A stretch of DNA of 64,000 nt, from assembly GCF_947179165.1 (NCBI RefSeq), contig NC_077245.1:45358786-45422785 (forward strand), written 5' to 3'. Positions 46,643-58,738 of the stretch are shown piece by piece. The notes under the pieces are model-generated. The model searched no databases and was not told the origin of the DNA. It saw only the letters and a program-made list of their open reading frames with translations. The position numbers were made by a program, and so were the translations under genes. Position 1 is the stretch's first letter, and every line of letters begins with the position of its first letter. This stretch comes from Solanum dulcamara (lineage: Eukaryota > Streptophyta > Magnoliopsida > Solanales > Solanaceae).

Positions 46643-46829
46643 CATATAGCTATTCATATTCATTAATCATATGACTATAGCTATTTATGTAAGTTTTTCT
46701 ACTAGTTATCCATCATTTAATACCATGTAAGTGGGATATATAACTAATTCATGAATTAGTTATACACAGACCCAAATGTGAGTCCATCCCATGATTTTTT
46801 TTGTCAACAATTGCTGTTATTGTTGGAAA

Positions 46830-47060
46830 AAGACGGTTTAAAATTAATTTTAACTTTTTAGAGTAAAAATTAATTTTAGAAAAGAAGAATCGCCACTTAA
46901 TTTTTTAAAGAAATTAAGAAAACTTAATTTAAAAGATCCTAACATATTTAATTCTTAAAAATTCAGAGAAAAAGATACGAGGTTCTTATTTTCACTTTGA
47001 GAAGGTGTTAAGCATTCAAAGTGGCCGCTAACGCACGGTTATTCGACGATTTGAAAAATT
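46830..47060. repeat. Repeat fragment of LTR-leader type
   Basis: It contains 'agaatcgccacttaattttt', 'gatacgaggttcttatt' and 'gagaaggtgttaagcattcaaa'. A related 'gaaggtgttatgcacccttcaaa' occurs at 50237-50260. I believe both derive from one dispersed nightshade repeat but cannot name it. Confidence 0.4.
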
Positions 47061-47454
47061 ATTTGACAAACTTTTGAAACTGTTAATTTAAAAGGAAATA
47101 AAGACTTTAAAATTATTTTTAAAAAATGATCAAACTTAAACATTGAAAATAATATACATGCATATAAAAAGAAAGTAAAAATTTATCAAGTGACTAAGTA
47201 AAGGTAAAAAATCACTTAAAGAGTAATTAACATAAATTGATTTATCTTTAGGGGGATCTAATTAAGTTAAAATAAATTAAAATTAATATCTAATCAAGCA
47301 TAAATAACATAAGTAAATAAATTATTACAATCCAAATCAATATAAATAAATAATAATTAACACATGAAAATATAGCCCGACACTTAGCTTTTGTACGCTT
47401 GGACTAAGTTGTTGGGTCATTTGCGTTTTGGTCTTAAGCACAATTCCACTGTAT

Positions 47455-47671
47455 ATTGCAGCTATATATACACTATATATCAGACGGTATATACACTGTA
47501 TATAGTGTATACAATATTATTTCTATATATCAAACTGTATACACACTGTATACCACCTATTTGTTTCCTGTATCTGCTGTATATCAGACTGTATATACAC
47601 TATATATCAATATATACAATATTATTTTCTTATATATTGGACTGTATAGATACTGTATATCAGTGTATACG
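47455..47671. repeat. AT-rich tandem array of 'actgtatat' units
   Basis: Words such as 'tatatcagactgtatatacactatatat' recur about six times over 217 bp in two rounds of ~120 bp, with many short palindromes. It stops exactly where an LTR-like TGTCACGACCC begins (47672). The ORFs across it are Tyr/Ile-rich by-products of the repeat. Confidence 0.75.
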
Positions 47672-49000
47672 TGTCACGACCCAAGCCTAGGGCCTAGACG
47701 TGACATGGCGAATGAGGAATCCGAAAGTACCTCAATCAAGCCTCTTAGCATTCTTTTAGCCTTTCATAGGTAATGATGATAAATAAACAAGCGGAAATAA
47801 TAATAGTAAATCTTCAACTTACATATGTCCAATAATACCTCTAACTATTAGATTTAATGGGGCTAAGACAAGTCCCTAGCTCACCCTCAATCATAATAGA
47901 AGAAATGCCATAGTAAAATATCTTAACATATCATAAGCTAGAAAGATAAATGAGTATTGTTCCCGGAACATGGGAACTCACCAAAAGTAGTCTTCAATGG
48001 AATATCAACTAGCCACGTGGAGGAGAACGAGGAGGAGCACTGATCCCTACATGGTGATATCATGTAGGCAAAAGAGTATGCGTTAGTACTTTGAATGTAC
48101 TAAGTATGTAAGGATGCATGAACATTGAGGAAACATTAAAACATTTATGTAATATGGAACATAATTTAATGTATGCATAATAAATCATATATATATCCTT
48201 TAAAACATTCATTTTGTGGGAAATTAACCATAACCGACATTTAAGACCATGCGAGCTATTACATGAAATCCAACATAACCCCCTACGTTGGCCGGGGAGA
48301 CTACTTGCCAGGTAGAACTCCGTCAACTTTATTCATTTCTTTAACTTTAACTTTAAGGGCTTTCATGGATCCATTAGCCTAAGTCTACAAGGGCTCCTAT
48401 GTTGGCACATAGTTAATGAGACAAGGGGTTGCTACTAGGATTCCCTTACTGAATCCCACCTCAATGCCTCATTCGGTGCTAAGTCAATCCCACGGAATAG
48501 TTTAATACTTCAAAATATTCATAGCATATAACTTGAGAATTCAAACATCATATTCGGTAGAATAGCTCATTAAAACATTTGATAATTCAAATATGCAAGA
48601 ATTGTCCTTATTGCATAAAGAATCCATCATTCATATCATTTCATCATTCTTTCATTTCATAAGACTCCCTTTTTGATCATAGATATTGCTTTCATAAACA
48701 TTTATTTGGAGTCAAAGCTTTCAAGTCAAACTTTATTAAAAACGTAGTAAAACTAGGTGGGTTCAAATCACTTCAACTTGCAAATATGTATGTAAATAAA
48801 TATACATAAATATTTTGAAATCCATTAATTAAAAATCATGCTTTAAACAACCCACCATGAATTTCAAGAACCTTTAAATAGATAAATAGAGGAATTACTT
48901 GTAAACCATCAATTCATACATATAAAATTATGTTGCATCAAAATAGACCAATAATCATTAGTTTAACCATGATTCATACTATTAAGTAAAAATAAGAATT
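47672..49000. mobile_element. LTR-like fragment starting TGTCACGACCC
   Basis: The edge TGTCACGACCCAAGCC...GACGTGAC resembles the LARD LTR edge, and the following 1.3 kb has the same style (short catatatat runs, no ORF over 90 aa). The other end and any partner LTR are not found, so it is a solo or truncated LTR. The right boundary is a guess. Confidence 0.5.
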
Positions 49001-49675
49001 ACCATAAAAAAATATTACTTGAAATCAAAAGACTTAATTGAAAGAGTTTTTGGACTACATGGGTGAAACTATAAGAATTACCATAAAAAAATATTATTTA
49101 GAGAGTTATATGAATTCCATAAACTATAAGAAATAGTTTGTGAAGAAAAATAAAATATAAACGATATTTTAATAAGATGGTAATTCAAAATAATGTTAAT
49201 CATTTTTGCGTAATGCACTCAGTACTATCCTATGTAAAATTCCTTATTATAACAATATCAGTTATTCCTCTTTGCCCAAAATTTTTCCCTTATTTAAAAG
49301 GATTTTCACGTTAAATTCTTGGTATAATTATTTTTCCATTTTATTTTATTATTTGGACCATATATATTTTTTTGTTAGTCCAAATTTTCCAAATAAACTG
49401 GTATCAAAACAAAATTTTATCTAAATATGCTCTGTGGTTATAAAATAGTTTGAACTTCCACATAAAAAAAAATTACTTTGATTTACAATAATTATAATTT
49501 TTGAGGAAAAACGATGCAAGTCATCACTAGTAGAAAGATTAATTTGAATGATTTTAATTATGACATTTGAAAGAAAAAAATAGAAAATATATTTTATTTC
49601 ATGATTTTTTATCAATCAGTCTTTGTCATTATAAAACCTAATAATAAAACAAATGAAAAGTAAAATTTGTTGCAC
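49001..49675. other. AT-rich spacer
   Basis: There is no gene. The phrase 'taagaattaccataaaaaaatatta' occurs twice (about 48993 and 49072). Confidence 0.5.
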
Positions 49676-50140
49676 AAACAAGTGTGTCGATGTATTAGGC
49701 AATAGATTGCAAATAATGTGTTGAATCATATTTCTGAAGAGACACATGCTCGTAACCTATGAGAATATCTTGAAAGCTTGTATGCTCGGAAGACTGAAAA
49801 CAAAAAAATATTCTTAATAAATCAAATGTTAAGTTTAAAATATCATGATAGTTCTCCGATGAAAAATCGCCTGAATAATGTTCAAGAAATTTTGAATCAA
49901 TTATCTGTTATGAGCATTAAATGTGACAAAGAAATTCAAAATTTGCTTCTAATTGGTTCCCTACCAAATTCTGGAGAAACATTTAGAACTTCATTGTCAT
50001 ATTCTACTCCGGATGATGTGATCTCTATAAATTCCGCTAAGAGTAGTGTCTTGAACGAAGAAATGATAAGAAAATCTCAAGGTTCATCTTCGTCAAATGT
50101 CCTGGTAATTGGTGTTATGCCTTATTTGATACGCTTATAA
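49676..50140 (+). pseudogene. Ty1/copia gag fragment
   Basis: The plus strand encodes a copia gag (UBN2-type) central region: NHISEETHARNL, a stop, EYLESLYARKTENKKIFLINQMLSLKY, then LNNVQEILNQLSVMSI, LLIGSLPNSGETFRTSLS, and SSVLNEEMIRKSQG. The 120-aa open block is 49778-50140. No zinc knuckle or pol follows, so this is an isolated relic. Confidence 0.82.
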
Positions 50141-50894
50141 AAAAATTTATTTGATGCATGATATGTATGACTCACATTTCAATCTGCGAAAATCAATTTA
50201 AATTCTAGGTAAGGATTTATATTATTCGAAAAGGAAGGTGTTATGCACCCTTCAAAATCCACAAAATGTGGTACCCAACGAAACTTAATTTATCAAAGAG
50301 GGACGAAACAAAATTATTATTTGCAATTATAACACATACATATGTAAAGAAATATGTACTAAAATTATATAAAAATATATGTATAAAAGAGTATGTATCA
50401 TCTAAATAATATATATTATTGTCAACTATGTATATGAAACTATGAGAAAGACAATATAAATGTATATAAAAAATAGGGTTTATGCAAATATTAAAAGAAT
50501 TTCTATTTATTAATATGAAAAAAAAACTCTTTTACCATATGAAAAGAGAAACACTTTTTGTAATGGATGAAAAGAAAAATACTTCTTTTTACACAAAATA
50601 AGTAATCTCAAATAACATTTTAAACTTACAATATAAATGAGAAAATAAATTATGAAAAAAATTATTTAATATTGTCTAAAATGTGAATTAACTGATTAAA
50701 TAGTTAAATCAATTAAATTTCTTTATGTAAGTATTTAGGGCCTAAATTTTAGCTAATGTCAATAATATACACAATAGTAAATTAAAAATATTATTCGAAC
50801 TTAATTCGAACAGCTTTCTTCGGGAGAAACTCTTTCTTCAAAAGAAACTCTAGGTACCTGTAAAGATACTTAATAAAAGTGTTAGTAAGGGATA

Positions 50895-50949
<55 letters not shown>

Positions 50950-51418
50950 TCCGTTTTATAAACATGGGAGGCCCTGAAAATCGACACCAATTTCTTCATT
51001 TGCCATCTTTTAATTTGTATTTTCCAAACACAAAACCATACGAAACCAATCAAAATAATATAAAATGAAATGAAACAACTAACAATCAGTAGTCAAATGC
51101 ATGAAACTAATCTAAATAAATTAAGAGTAGCAAGATGTTGCAGTGAACAAAATAGAGTAGCGATCAAAACTAATATAACATTTAAACAGATTCTAAGACA
51201 ACAATTTCATAAAATTAAAATTAAAAGGCAACAAGATTTACTTCTTGGTCAAACTCACAAAAATAAATAAAATAATAACAATAAAAAGTAACAATAAAAT
51301 AAAGAAAAATAGACAAGCATTTAATGATCACAAGAAGACAAGCAGTACCATAAAGCTGTAACAATGAATAAAGAAATGACTAAGAAAACAATATAAAATT
51401 ATGCTAATGGAGCAACAC
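50141..51418. other. AT-rich spacer with (AAT)n microsatellite
   Basis: No gene. A trinucleotide run (aataat...) occupies 50896-50947. A dispersed-repeat motif lies at 50237-50260. Confidence 0.6.
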
Positions 51419-51434
51419 ATATAGTAGTAGCAAC
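51419..51434 (+). other. LINE target-site duplication, left copy
   Basis: atatagtagtagcaac, repeated exactly at 52532-52547 after the poly(A). Confidence 0.92.
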
Positions 51435-52531
51435 TTGGCCTTCGAACTGGATCCACACTATCTCCTACATAGATAAGTGTAGTCATGAGATGAAGATTAC
51501 CCAAGTCTCATGGATTAAGCCACAACTCGGTTTCGTTAAGCTAAATACTGACGGTAGCGCGTTGGGTAATCCGGGGGCTATTGGGGGGGGTGGCATTGTA
51601 AGAGATCACATGGGTAATTTCCTCTTCGCTTACGCCATACCACTAGGGGAGGGAACCAACAATCAAGCTGAACTAGAGGCGGCTACTTATGGGCTTAGAT
51701 GGTGCATTCAACAGGGCTTCCATCATGTTATCCTAGAAGTTGACTCGGAGTTGCTCACTAAATGGATCAGTCACCAGATGAAACCTCCGTGGAGCCTTCA
51801 CCAGGTAACTCATGACCTTGTTGATATTACCAAATTATTTGCCTTCTTTGCTTGCAAACATGTATACAGGGAGGCAAACTTCACTGCGGATGCTCTCTCC
51901 AAGCACAGTCACACTCTTACCATTCCAGGCCACTACACTACCCTCCAGCAGCTACCTCGTGGTATTCGAGGATACTACATGCTAGATAGAATCGGCCTAC
52001 CTAGCTTTAGGCGGAGGAAGACCAAACGGATTAAGAAGCCTCCATGATCTACTACTTTGTCTTGCATCCTCGGATTGATCACTCAATTGCAGTGTTTGTG
52101 ATTCCCCATGTTATAATTTTAGCCATGTTCTTTGATGATTTTCGTTTACGCTAAAATTTTGTTGTATATATAGCTTTTATGAAGATTATCTCCTTTTATA
52201 TTTAGATTTTTCCTTTACTATGTAAAGGGAGAGTCTCCCTTATTTATGTTTTTCTAGTTTCTTTGTATCGAGAGGAGTCCTCTCCTTTAGGTGCATAGTT
52301 TCTAGGACCCTTTTTTGTGTGCTTGTATCGGGGATGAGCTGATTGACCTTATTAGGAATATCGGCTTATGAACCACCATAGGATTGGAGGTTAGGTTTAT
52401 GCCCCCCTCCGTGTATCTTTCTATTTTTTATAATACAGCTTGGGGGTGAGCGGCTCAACCCCTGGCCGCGCATGAGAGGTGGGAGCCTCGTGTATGGTCT
52501 GTTCCCAAAAAAAAAAAAAAAAAAAAAAAAA
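51435..52531 (+). mobile_element. 5'-truncated LINE (1.1 kb) with RNase H domain and poly(A) tail
   Basis: It starts abruptly inside an open frame, continues through an RNase H domain and a 460-bp 3' UTR, and ends in 25 A residues (52507-52531). A perfect 16-bp duplication flanks it. Truncation at the 5' end plus a poly(A) tail and long target duplication is the standard outcome of target-primed reverse transcription. Confidence 0.92.
51436..52047 (+). pseudogene. LINE ORF2 C-terminus: RNase H domain, open frame
   Basis: The frame is open from the truncation point for 203 codons; an internal ATG at 51490 would give 185 aa. The plant-type RNase H (RVT_3 family) acidic residues are all seen: LNTDGSALGNPG (Asp), NNQAELEAATYGL (Glu), LEVDSELL (Asp) and ANFTADALSKH (Asp). 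The basic tail RRRKTKRIKKPP ends the protein. The RT and endonuclease are missing. No promoter is seen, so expression is unlikely, but the domain itself is undamaged. Confidence 0.85.
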
Positions 52532-52918
52532 ATATAGTAGTAGCAACCAAATAGCAATACCTAAATTCAACAAAAATATACAAGTCCCGCATGAGCATAA
52601 CAGTAACAACGGAGTTCCCACACACACACAAAAAAAAAATAGAGCAACCAACTGACTAAATAAAACCCATTAAAAATAAACTTATAAATTTTTAACGTAT
52701 AACGTATATAAACTTAAACTAAATTTCCCTATTTTAAAATTAAAAGACTCAAAAATCGACAGAGAAATTTTTTCAATTCGTAAGACAAGAAATCATATGA
52801 AATAAACAAAGGATAATGAGTAATAATTACATAACTTGCAAACTATAACTAAATGACAAAACAACCAAACAACAAGATAGGTTGCTGGAGACAAAAAAAT
52901 GGATGAATTAGTTCAAAT

Positions 52919-53193
52919 TATTATCAATCAAGTAAAATGGTTGTCCACTTTACGATGGTGGATAGTCCATTTACTTTTTAAGTGGGTAAATTGCCCACTA
53001 ATATTTTCCTCCACTTATAAATATGGCTATAAATATAGCCTTAAACTTTAATGTAAAAACACACAAAACACATAAAAGAAGAGAATTACTATTACTCTCT
53101 CTATATTATTACTCTCTCAATTAATACTTTCTATATACATATTCTCTTGTTCTTCTTCCTTTATAAAATTGTCAAGTTAGTTAATTTATAACA
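52919..53193 (+). repeat. 5' LTR of the copia element
   Basis: Starts tattatcaatcaag and ends ttaatttataaca. It contains TATA-like 'ctataaatatagcc' (53029-53042) and then T/C-rich sequence leading to the presumed RNA start. Confidence 0.92.
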
Positions 53194-53207
53194 CGTTATC
53201 AGCACGA
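53194..53207 (+). other. Primer-binding site of the copia element
   Basis: cgttatcagcacga follows the LTR. 'TTATCAGCACGA' is the internal initiator tRNA-Met fragment used by many nightshade copia elements. Confidence 0.75.
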
Positions 53208-53306
53208 AGCTCTAATTTTTCAGAAAATTAACTTCTATATCAGGTATATCTACTAAAGAAATTTAATTTTTAAGTTATCTTTGTTACTTTCAAATTAATT
53301 TTCATC

Positions 53307-54358
53307 ATGTCAAACTTGTCAAAATTGGAATTTGTGGCACTTGATATTTCTGGTAAAAATTATTTGTCATGGGTACTTGATACTGAAATTCACCTTACCG
53401 CTAAGGGTCTTGGTGATGCTATAATTGAAGGAAATACAACATCAAGTCAGGATAAAGCAAAGGCTATGATTTTCCTTCGTCATCATCTAGATGAAAGCCT
53501 AAAAATGGAATACTTGACAGTGAAAGATCCACTTGAATTGTGGAAAGACTTAAAAGGGAGGTATGACCACCTCAGGGCAACGGTATTGCCAAGGGCTCGT
53601 TATGAGTGGATGCATTTACGGTTTCAAATTTTAAAACCGTAATTGAGTATAATTCTGTTGTATTTAGAATAACTTCTCAATTAAAATTATGCGGGGAAAC
53701 TATAAATGATGAGGACATGTTAGAAAAGACACTAACTACTTTTCATGCCTCTAATGTAATATTACAGCAGCAATACTGTGAAAAGGGTTTTAAAAAATAC
53801 TCTGAATTGATATCATGCCTTTTGGTTGCTGAGCAACATAATGCCCTTTTAATGAAAAATCATGAAGCCCATCCCACTGGAACTGCTCCATTACCGGAGG
53901 TAAATATGGTAAAAACACATGGTCAGTCTGAAAGAAGACAAAATAAAAATTATGGCCACAATAATGTGCGTGGACGTGGAAATGACAGAAGACGATTTAA
54001 TAATCGTCGAGGTGGTGGTCAACATAAAAGGGAGAACAATATCAGTTCTCAAAATGGCCCTTCAAGAAGTAACTGACATCGTTGTAGTATGAAAGGCCAC
54101 TGGAAAAATGAATGTCGGACACCTGAGCATTTTGTAAGACTTTATCAAAATTCTTTCAAAAGAAAGGCAAATAGAGGTGGTGCCTCTTCTTCTAATGCTC
54201 AGATAGAGTCACACTTGACGTTCGAAAATAATGTTGAGGCAAGGCCTTTGAATAATGATAATATTGAAGCAAATCTGGTTTTAAGGGATGATGATTTTAA
54301 TGACCTCAATGATATTACTCATTTGGAGGTTGAAGATTTTTTTAAGGATCTTAATTGA
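53307..54358 (+). pseudogene. Gag of the copia element
   Basis: The first frame (53307-53642) holds the gag start (MSNLSKLEFVALDISGKNYLSW) and LDESLKMEYL. A single-base shift near 53620-53640 moves to 53606-54076 (FRITSQLKLCGE, LISCLLVAEQHNALLMKNHE, a Gly/Arg-rich tract). A TGA at 54074-54076 hits the first Cys of the zinc knuckle, whose rest reads HRCSMKGHWKNEC. The tail to 54358 is acidic. Confidence 0.87.
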
Positions 54359-54985
54359 TGTTTAATTTCATGTTTTTCAATATGTTGTCATGTACTTCAA
54401 ATTATTGTATTTTTACGTTTATATATTTGAAAAAAATTTAAAAAATAATAATCAGGGCCACATTTTTATGATAATTGTATATTGTTTATTACATTATGCT
54501 ATTTTACAATGTTGTAATTAATTACTATTAGTGTGCTATTATTTAATCTTAATATCATATTGTTACTAAAAATAATATTCGCCTTATTTAATGTCATTAT
54601 ACTAATTGTTTATTCTTGTTGATGTTTTGGACATTAATAATTTATAATGATTGTATTATTTTTGTCAATAAACAAATTATCTATACATGATGAATAATAT
54701 TATATTAATGTTTTATAATATTTTATATTTGTTTTTAATACTTACGTATAATATTTATTTAAGGTTAATAAGTATATAATTCGATAAACTAAATTATTGT
54801 AACATTCATCATAATTGAATCATATAATTTTTTAAATTCTAAATTACCATAATTTAACTTTAAAAAAAAGGGACTTATATTTTTCTAGCAAAATTGTTAC
54901 TTATTTTATTTCTTACAATGCATTTTTATTTTATGAAGATAGATAAATTTATCAATCTTTAATTGGATTCAAGATGAATAATTGA
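54359..54985 (+). other. AT-rich gag-pol spacer of the copia element
   Basis: These 627 bp between gag and protease are about 80% A+T and open in no frame. The edges lack obvious inverted repeats or duplications. It is either an insertion or a built-in non-coding spacer of this family. Confidence 0.65.
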
Positions 54986-54988
54986 GAT

Positions 54989-55660
54989 ATGTGCATTTTG
55001 GATAGTGCCACAACTCATACGATATTAAAAGAAAAGAAATATTTCTGTGATTTGATTATGAAAAAGGCCTATGTCAATACAATATCTGGTAGTATAAAAT
55101 TGATTGAAAGCTCTGGAAAAGCGGCCTTATTACTACCTGGAGGAACGATATTGGTAATTGATAATGCATTGTATTGTAGTAAGTCTCAAAGAAACTTATT
55201 AAGTTTCAAGGTTATTCGCCAAAATGGCTATCATATTGAGACTGCAAATGAAGGAAAGGTTGAATACCTTTATATTACTACAATAAATATGGAGAAGAAA
55301 ATTGTGCACGAAAAATTACCTGCACTTTCTTCTGGGATGTACCATACAAATATTGGTACTGTTGAATCACATGCCATTGTAAACAAAAGGTTTACTGATT
55401 CTAATGATTTTATCATTTGGCATGACCGGTTGGGCCATGCCGGTTATAATATGATGCGCAGAATTATTGAGAATTCACATGGACACACTTTGAAAAATTA
55501 GAAAATTCTTCAATCTAAGGAATTCTCTTGTGTTGCTTGTTCTCAAGGAAAACTGATTATCAAACCATCAGCAACTAAGGTTGGGATTGAATCCCCTGCG
55601 TTTCTGGAACGTATACAGGGTGATATATGTGGGCCAATTCACCCTTCATGTGGACCATTT
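54989..55660 (+). pseudogene. Protease and integrase zinc domain of the copia element
   Basis: CILDSATTHTIL is the protease active-site region, with D-S-A in place of the common D-S/T-G. NALYCSKSQRNLLSFK follows. The integrase finger WHDRLGHAGYNMM supplies the His pair; after a TAG at 55499-55501, FSCVACSQGKL supplies the Cys pair. Confidence 0.85.
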
Positions 55661-56994
55661 AAATATTATATGGTCTTGATAGATGCATCTACAAGATGGT
55701 CACATGTGTGCTTATTATCAACTCGCAACATGGCTTTTGCGAGATTGTTAGCTCAAATTATAAGGTTAAAAGTACAATTTCCAGATTATGCAATAAAAAC
55801 AATTCGTCTTGATAATGCTGGTGAATTCACATCTCAATCATTTAATGATTATTGTATGTCGGTTGGAATAAAAGTTGAGCATCCGGTCGCTCATGTACAT
55901 ACTCAAAATGGTCTAGCAGAATCATTGATTAAACGCCTCCAATTGATAGCTAAACCATTGCTAATGAGGATAAAACTTCCTATTTCAATATGGGGGCATG
56001 CTATTTTGCATGCAGCATCACTTGTGCGCATAAGGCCAACAAATTATCATGAATTTTCCCCATTACAGTTGGCGTTTGGAAGGGAGCCAAATATATCCCA
56101 TCTTAGAATATTTGGGTGTGCGGTATATGTCCCAATTGCTCCACCACACTGCATAAAGATAGGTCCCAAAGAAGATTGGGAATATATGTTGGGTATGAAT
56201 CTCCTTCTATTATAAAATATCTGAAACCTATGACTGGAGATTTATTTACGGCAAGATTCGCTGATTGTCATTTTGATGAATCAGTATACCCAATATTAGG
56301 GGGAGAACATAAGCAATTGAAAAATGAGATAGATTGGAATTCATTGTCACTATCTCATTTAGATCCTCGAACAAATCAATGTGAGCAAGAAGTTCAAAAG
56401 ATGATTTATTTGCAGAATATTGCAAATCAACTGCCGCATGCATTTACTAACCTTCCACGGGTTACTAAATCGCATATCCTAGCTGCTAATGCTCAAGTTC
56501 GAGTTGATGTCCCGGTAGGACAACTTGTTCAAGCAAATGAGTCTAAACCACGCTTAAAACGTGGAAGACCATTTGGTTCCAAAGATAAAAATCTTCAAAA
56601 AAAGAAAGGAATAAATGAGCAAGATGATCATAATTTGGAGGCGAGTGCTCAAGAAGAGCCCAGAGACACAACAAATGGTGATACCACCAAGGAGGTCCAA
56701 GTACCTGAAAATAATGAGAATGAAGAAATCTCAATAAGTTATGTCTCGACAGGAAAACGGTGGAACCGAAATGATATTGTGGTCGATAATATTTTTGCTT
56801 ATAATGTTGCCATTGAAATAATGCAACAAGATAAGGATCTTGAACCAAAATCTGTCGATGAATGCAGACAGAGAAATGATTGGCCAAGATGGAAGGATGC
56901 AATTCAAGCAGAGTTAACTTCACTTGAAAAACGTGAAGTTTTCGGATCAATAGTTCGAACACCTGAAGGTGTCAAGCCAGTAGGGCACAAATGA
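55661..56994 (+). pseudogene. Integrase core and linker of the copia element
   Basis: The catalytic triad is intact: VLIDASTRWSHV (Asp), IRLDNAGEFTS (Asp), TQNGLAESLIKRL (Glu). A frameshift near 56170-56200 moves to the frame of 56116-56994, which has the C-terminal region (IKYLKPMTGDLFTARFADCHFDE) and an Arg/Lys-rich linker (RLKRGRPFGSKDK). It then enters RT at WPRWKDAIQAE and ends at a TGA (56992-56994) where Trp of 'KWVF' is expected. Confidence 0.87.
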
Positions 56995-57951
56995 GTTTTT
57001 GTGCGTAAACGAAATGAAAAGGGTGAAGTCGTAAGATATAAATCACGACTTGTAGCCCAAGGTTTTTCGCAAAGACCTGGCATTGACTATATGGAAACAT
57101 ATTCCCCTGTGGTGGATGCAATTACTTTCAGGTATCTAATGAATTTGGCAGTTCATGAAAAGCTTGAAATGCACTTAATGGACGTGGTCACTGCCTATTT
57201 ATATGGCTCATTGGACAACAATATTTTTATGAAAATTCCCGAAGGGTTCAAAGTGCCTGAAGCATACAAGGATTCTCGAGAAAATTGCTCAATAAAATTT
57301 TAAAAATCCTTATACGAGTTGAAACAATTAGGGCGAATGTGGTACAATCCTCTTAGCGAATATTTGCTAAAAGAGGGATATAAAAATGATCCAATTTGCC
57401 CTTGTGTCTTTATGAGAAGGTCTGGATCTGAATTTGTCATAATAGCAGTATATGTTGATGATTTGAATATTATTGGAACTCCGGAAGAACTTTCAAAGTC
57501 AGTAAAATGTCTGAAAAAGGAGTTTGTAATGAAAGACCTTGGAAAGACAAAATTTTGTCTTGGTCTACAAATTGAACATTTTATAAATGGAATATTTGTC
57601 CATCAATCAACATATACTGAAAATATTTTAAAGAGATTTTATATGGATAAAGCACACCCATTGAGTACTCCAATGGTTGTGAGATCTCTTGATATTAATA
57701 CAGATCCGTTTCGGCCTTATAAAAATGATGAAGAACTTATTGGTGCTGAAATACCATACCTTAGTGCAATTGGTGCATTAATGTATCTTGCCAATAATTC
57801 TAGACCAGATATAGCTTTCTCAATAAACTTGTTAGCAAGATTTTGTTCTTCACCAACACGCAGACATTGGAATGGAATTAAGCATATATTCAGATACCTT
57901 CGAGGTACCATTGATATGGGATTGTTTTACTCAAATAATTCCACGTTATAA
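56995..57951 (+). pseudogene. Reverse transcriptase of the copia element
   Basis: 57001-57303 includes YKSRLVAQGFSQRPGIDYMETYSPV, HLMDVVTAYLYGSLD (catalytic Asp) and MKIPEGF. A TAA at 57301-57303 replaces an expected Gln. 57319-57951 includes VYVDDLNIIG (YVDD box intact), FCLGLQIEH and YLSAIGALMYLANNSRPDIAFSINLLARF. A further TAA lies at 57949-57951. Confidence 0.9.
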
Positions 57952-58453
57952 TTGATCGGTTATGCAGATGCGGGATATTTATCTGATCCCCTTAAAGGTC
58001 GATCATAAACAGACTATTTATTTACATGTGGTGGTACAACTATATCATGGCGTTCAACAAAACAAACCTATGGTTGCCACTTCCTCAAATCATGCAGAGA
58101 TAATAGTCATTCATGAAGCAAGTCGAGAATGTATTTGGTTAAGATCAATAACTCAACACATTCAAGAAACATGTGGCCTTTGTTTGACAAAAGACGCTCC
58201 AACAATATTGTATGAAGACAATGCTGCATGTATAGCTCAACTGAAGGGAGGATACATCAAAGGAAACAGAACAAAACATATTTCACCAAAAAAAAATTTC
58301 ACTCATGATCTTCAAAAGAAGGGTGAAATAGATGTCCAACAAATTCGTTCAAGTGACAATTTGGCAGATATGTTCACCAAAGCATTGCTAACTTCAACCT
58401 TTGAGAAAATGAGATACAAAATTGGAATGCATCGTATTCGAGATATTAAGTAA
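57952..58453 (+). pseudogene. RNase H of the copia element
   Basis: The sequence starts YADAGYLSDPLKGRS, then a TAA where Gln is expected. In the frame 57962-58453 it continues after a shift with VATSSNHAEIIVIHEASRE (Glu), LYEDNAACIAQLKGG (Asp), TKHISPKKNF and SSDNLADMFTKAL (Asp). The four acidic positions are recognisable. Confidence 0.87.
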
Positions 58454-58725
58454 TATTTTCATCAGGGGGAGCAAAATACACGCTGTACTCTTTTTCCCTT
58501 AGTCAAGGTTTTGTCCCACTGGGTTTTCCTGATAAGGTTTTTAATGAGGCAGCACTCAAGGCGTATTATCAGATGTGTGTACTCTTTTTCCTTTATTAGG
58601 CTTTTTTCCACTGGGTTTTTCCTAATAAGGTTTTAACGAGGCATAACATCTATGGATGTTCAAAATAACAATGTCTATTATTTTATTTTTTTGTAAAATT
58701 TTAATGAGACACATTTCTCGTGGAC

Positions 58726-58738
58726 ATCCAAGGGGGAG
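58726..58738 (+). other. Polypurine tract of the copia element
   Basis: ccaagggggagta precedes the 3' LTR. AAGGGGGAG is the usual copia plus-strand primer. Confidence 0.88.

Larger units (their letters stand above)
42580..46700 (+). mobile_element. Mutator-like element (4.1 kb) with captured coding sequence
   Basis: The left ~60 bp (gaaaaactacagaatatagc...aatagctatag) are inverted at the right (ctatagctatttatgtaagtttttct). The flanks attagttag (42571-42579) and actagttat (46701-46709) form a 9-bp duplication with two mismatches, the Mutator length. It lacks a transposase. It contains putative exons including a DUF1985-like one (45311-45598), a Tourist-like MITE (44116-44852) and a hAT-type MITE (46006-46642). 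Confidence 0.68.

Noticed and set aside
47391..47773. Two overlapping Tyr/Ile-rich ORFs as membrane proteins
   Set aside because: Both translate the AT tandem array and run into LTR-like DNA.
56543..56962. 139-aa minus-strand ORF in the copia element
   Set aside because: Antisense shadow of the integrase-RT linker.
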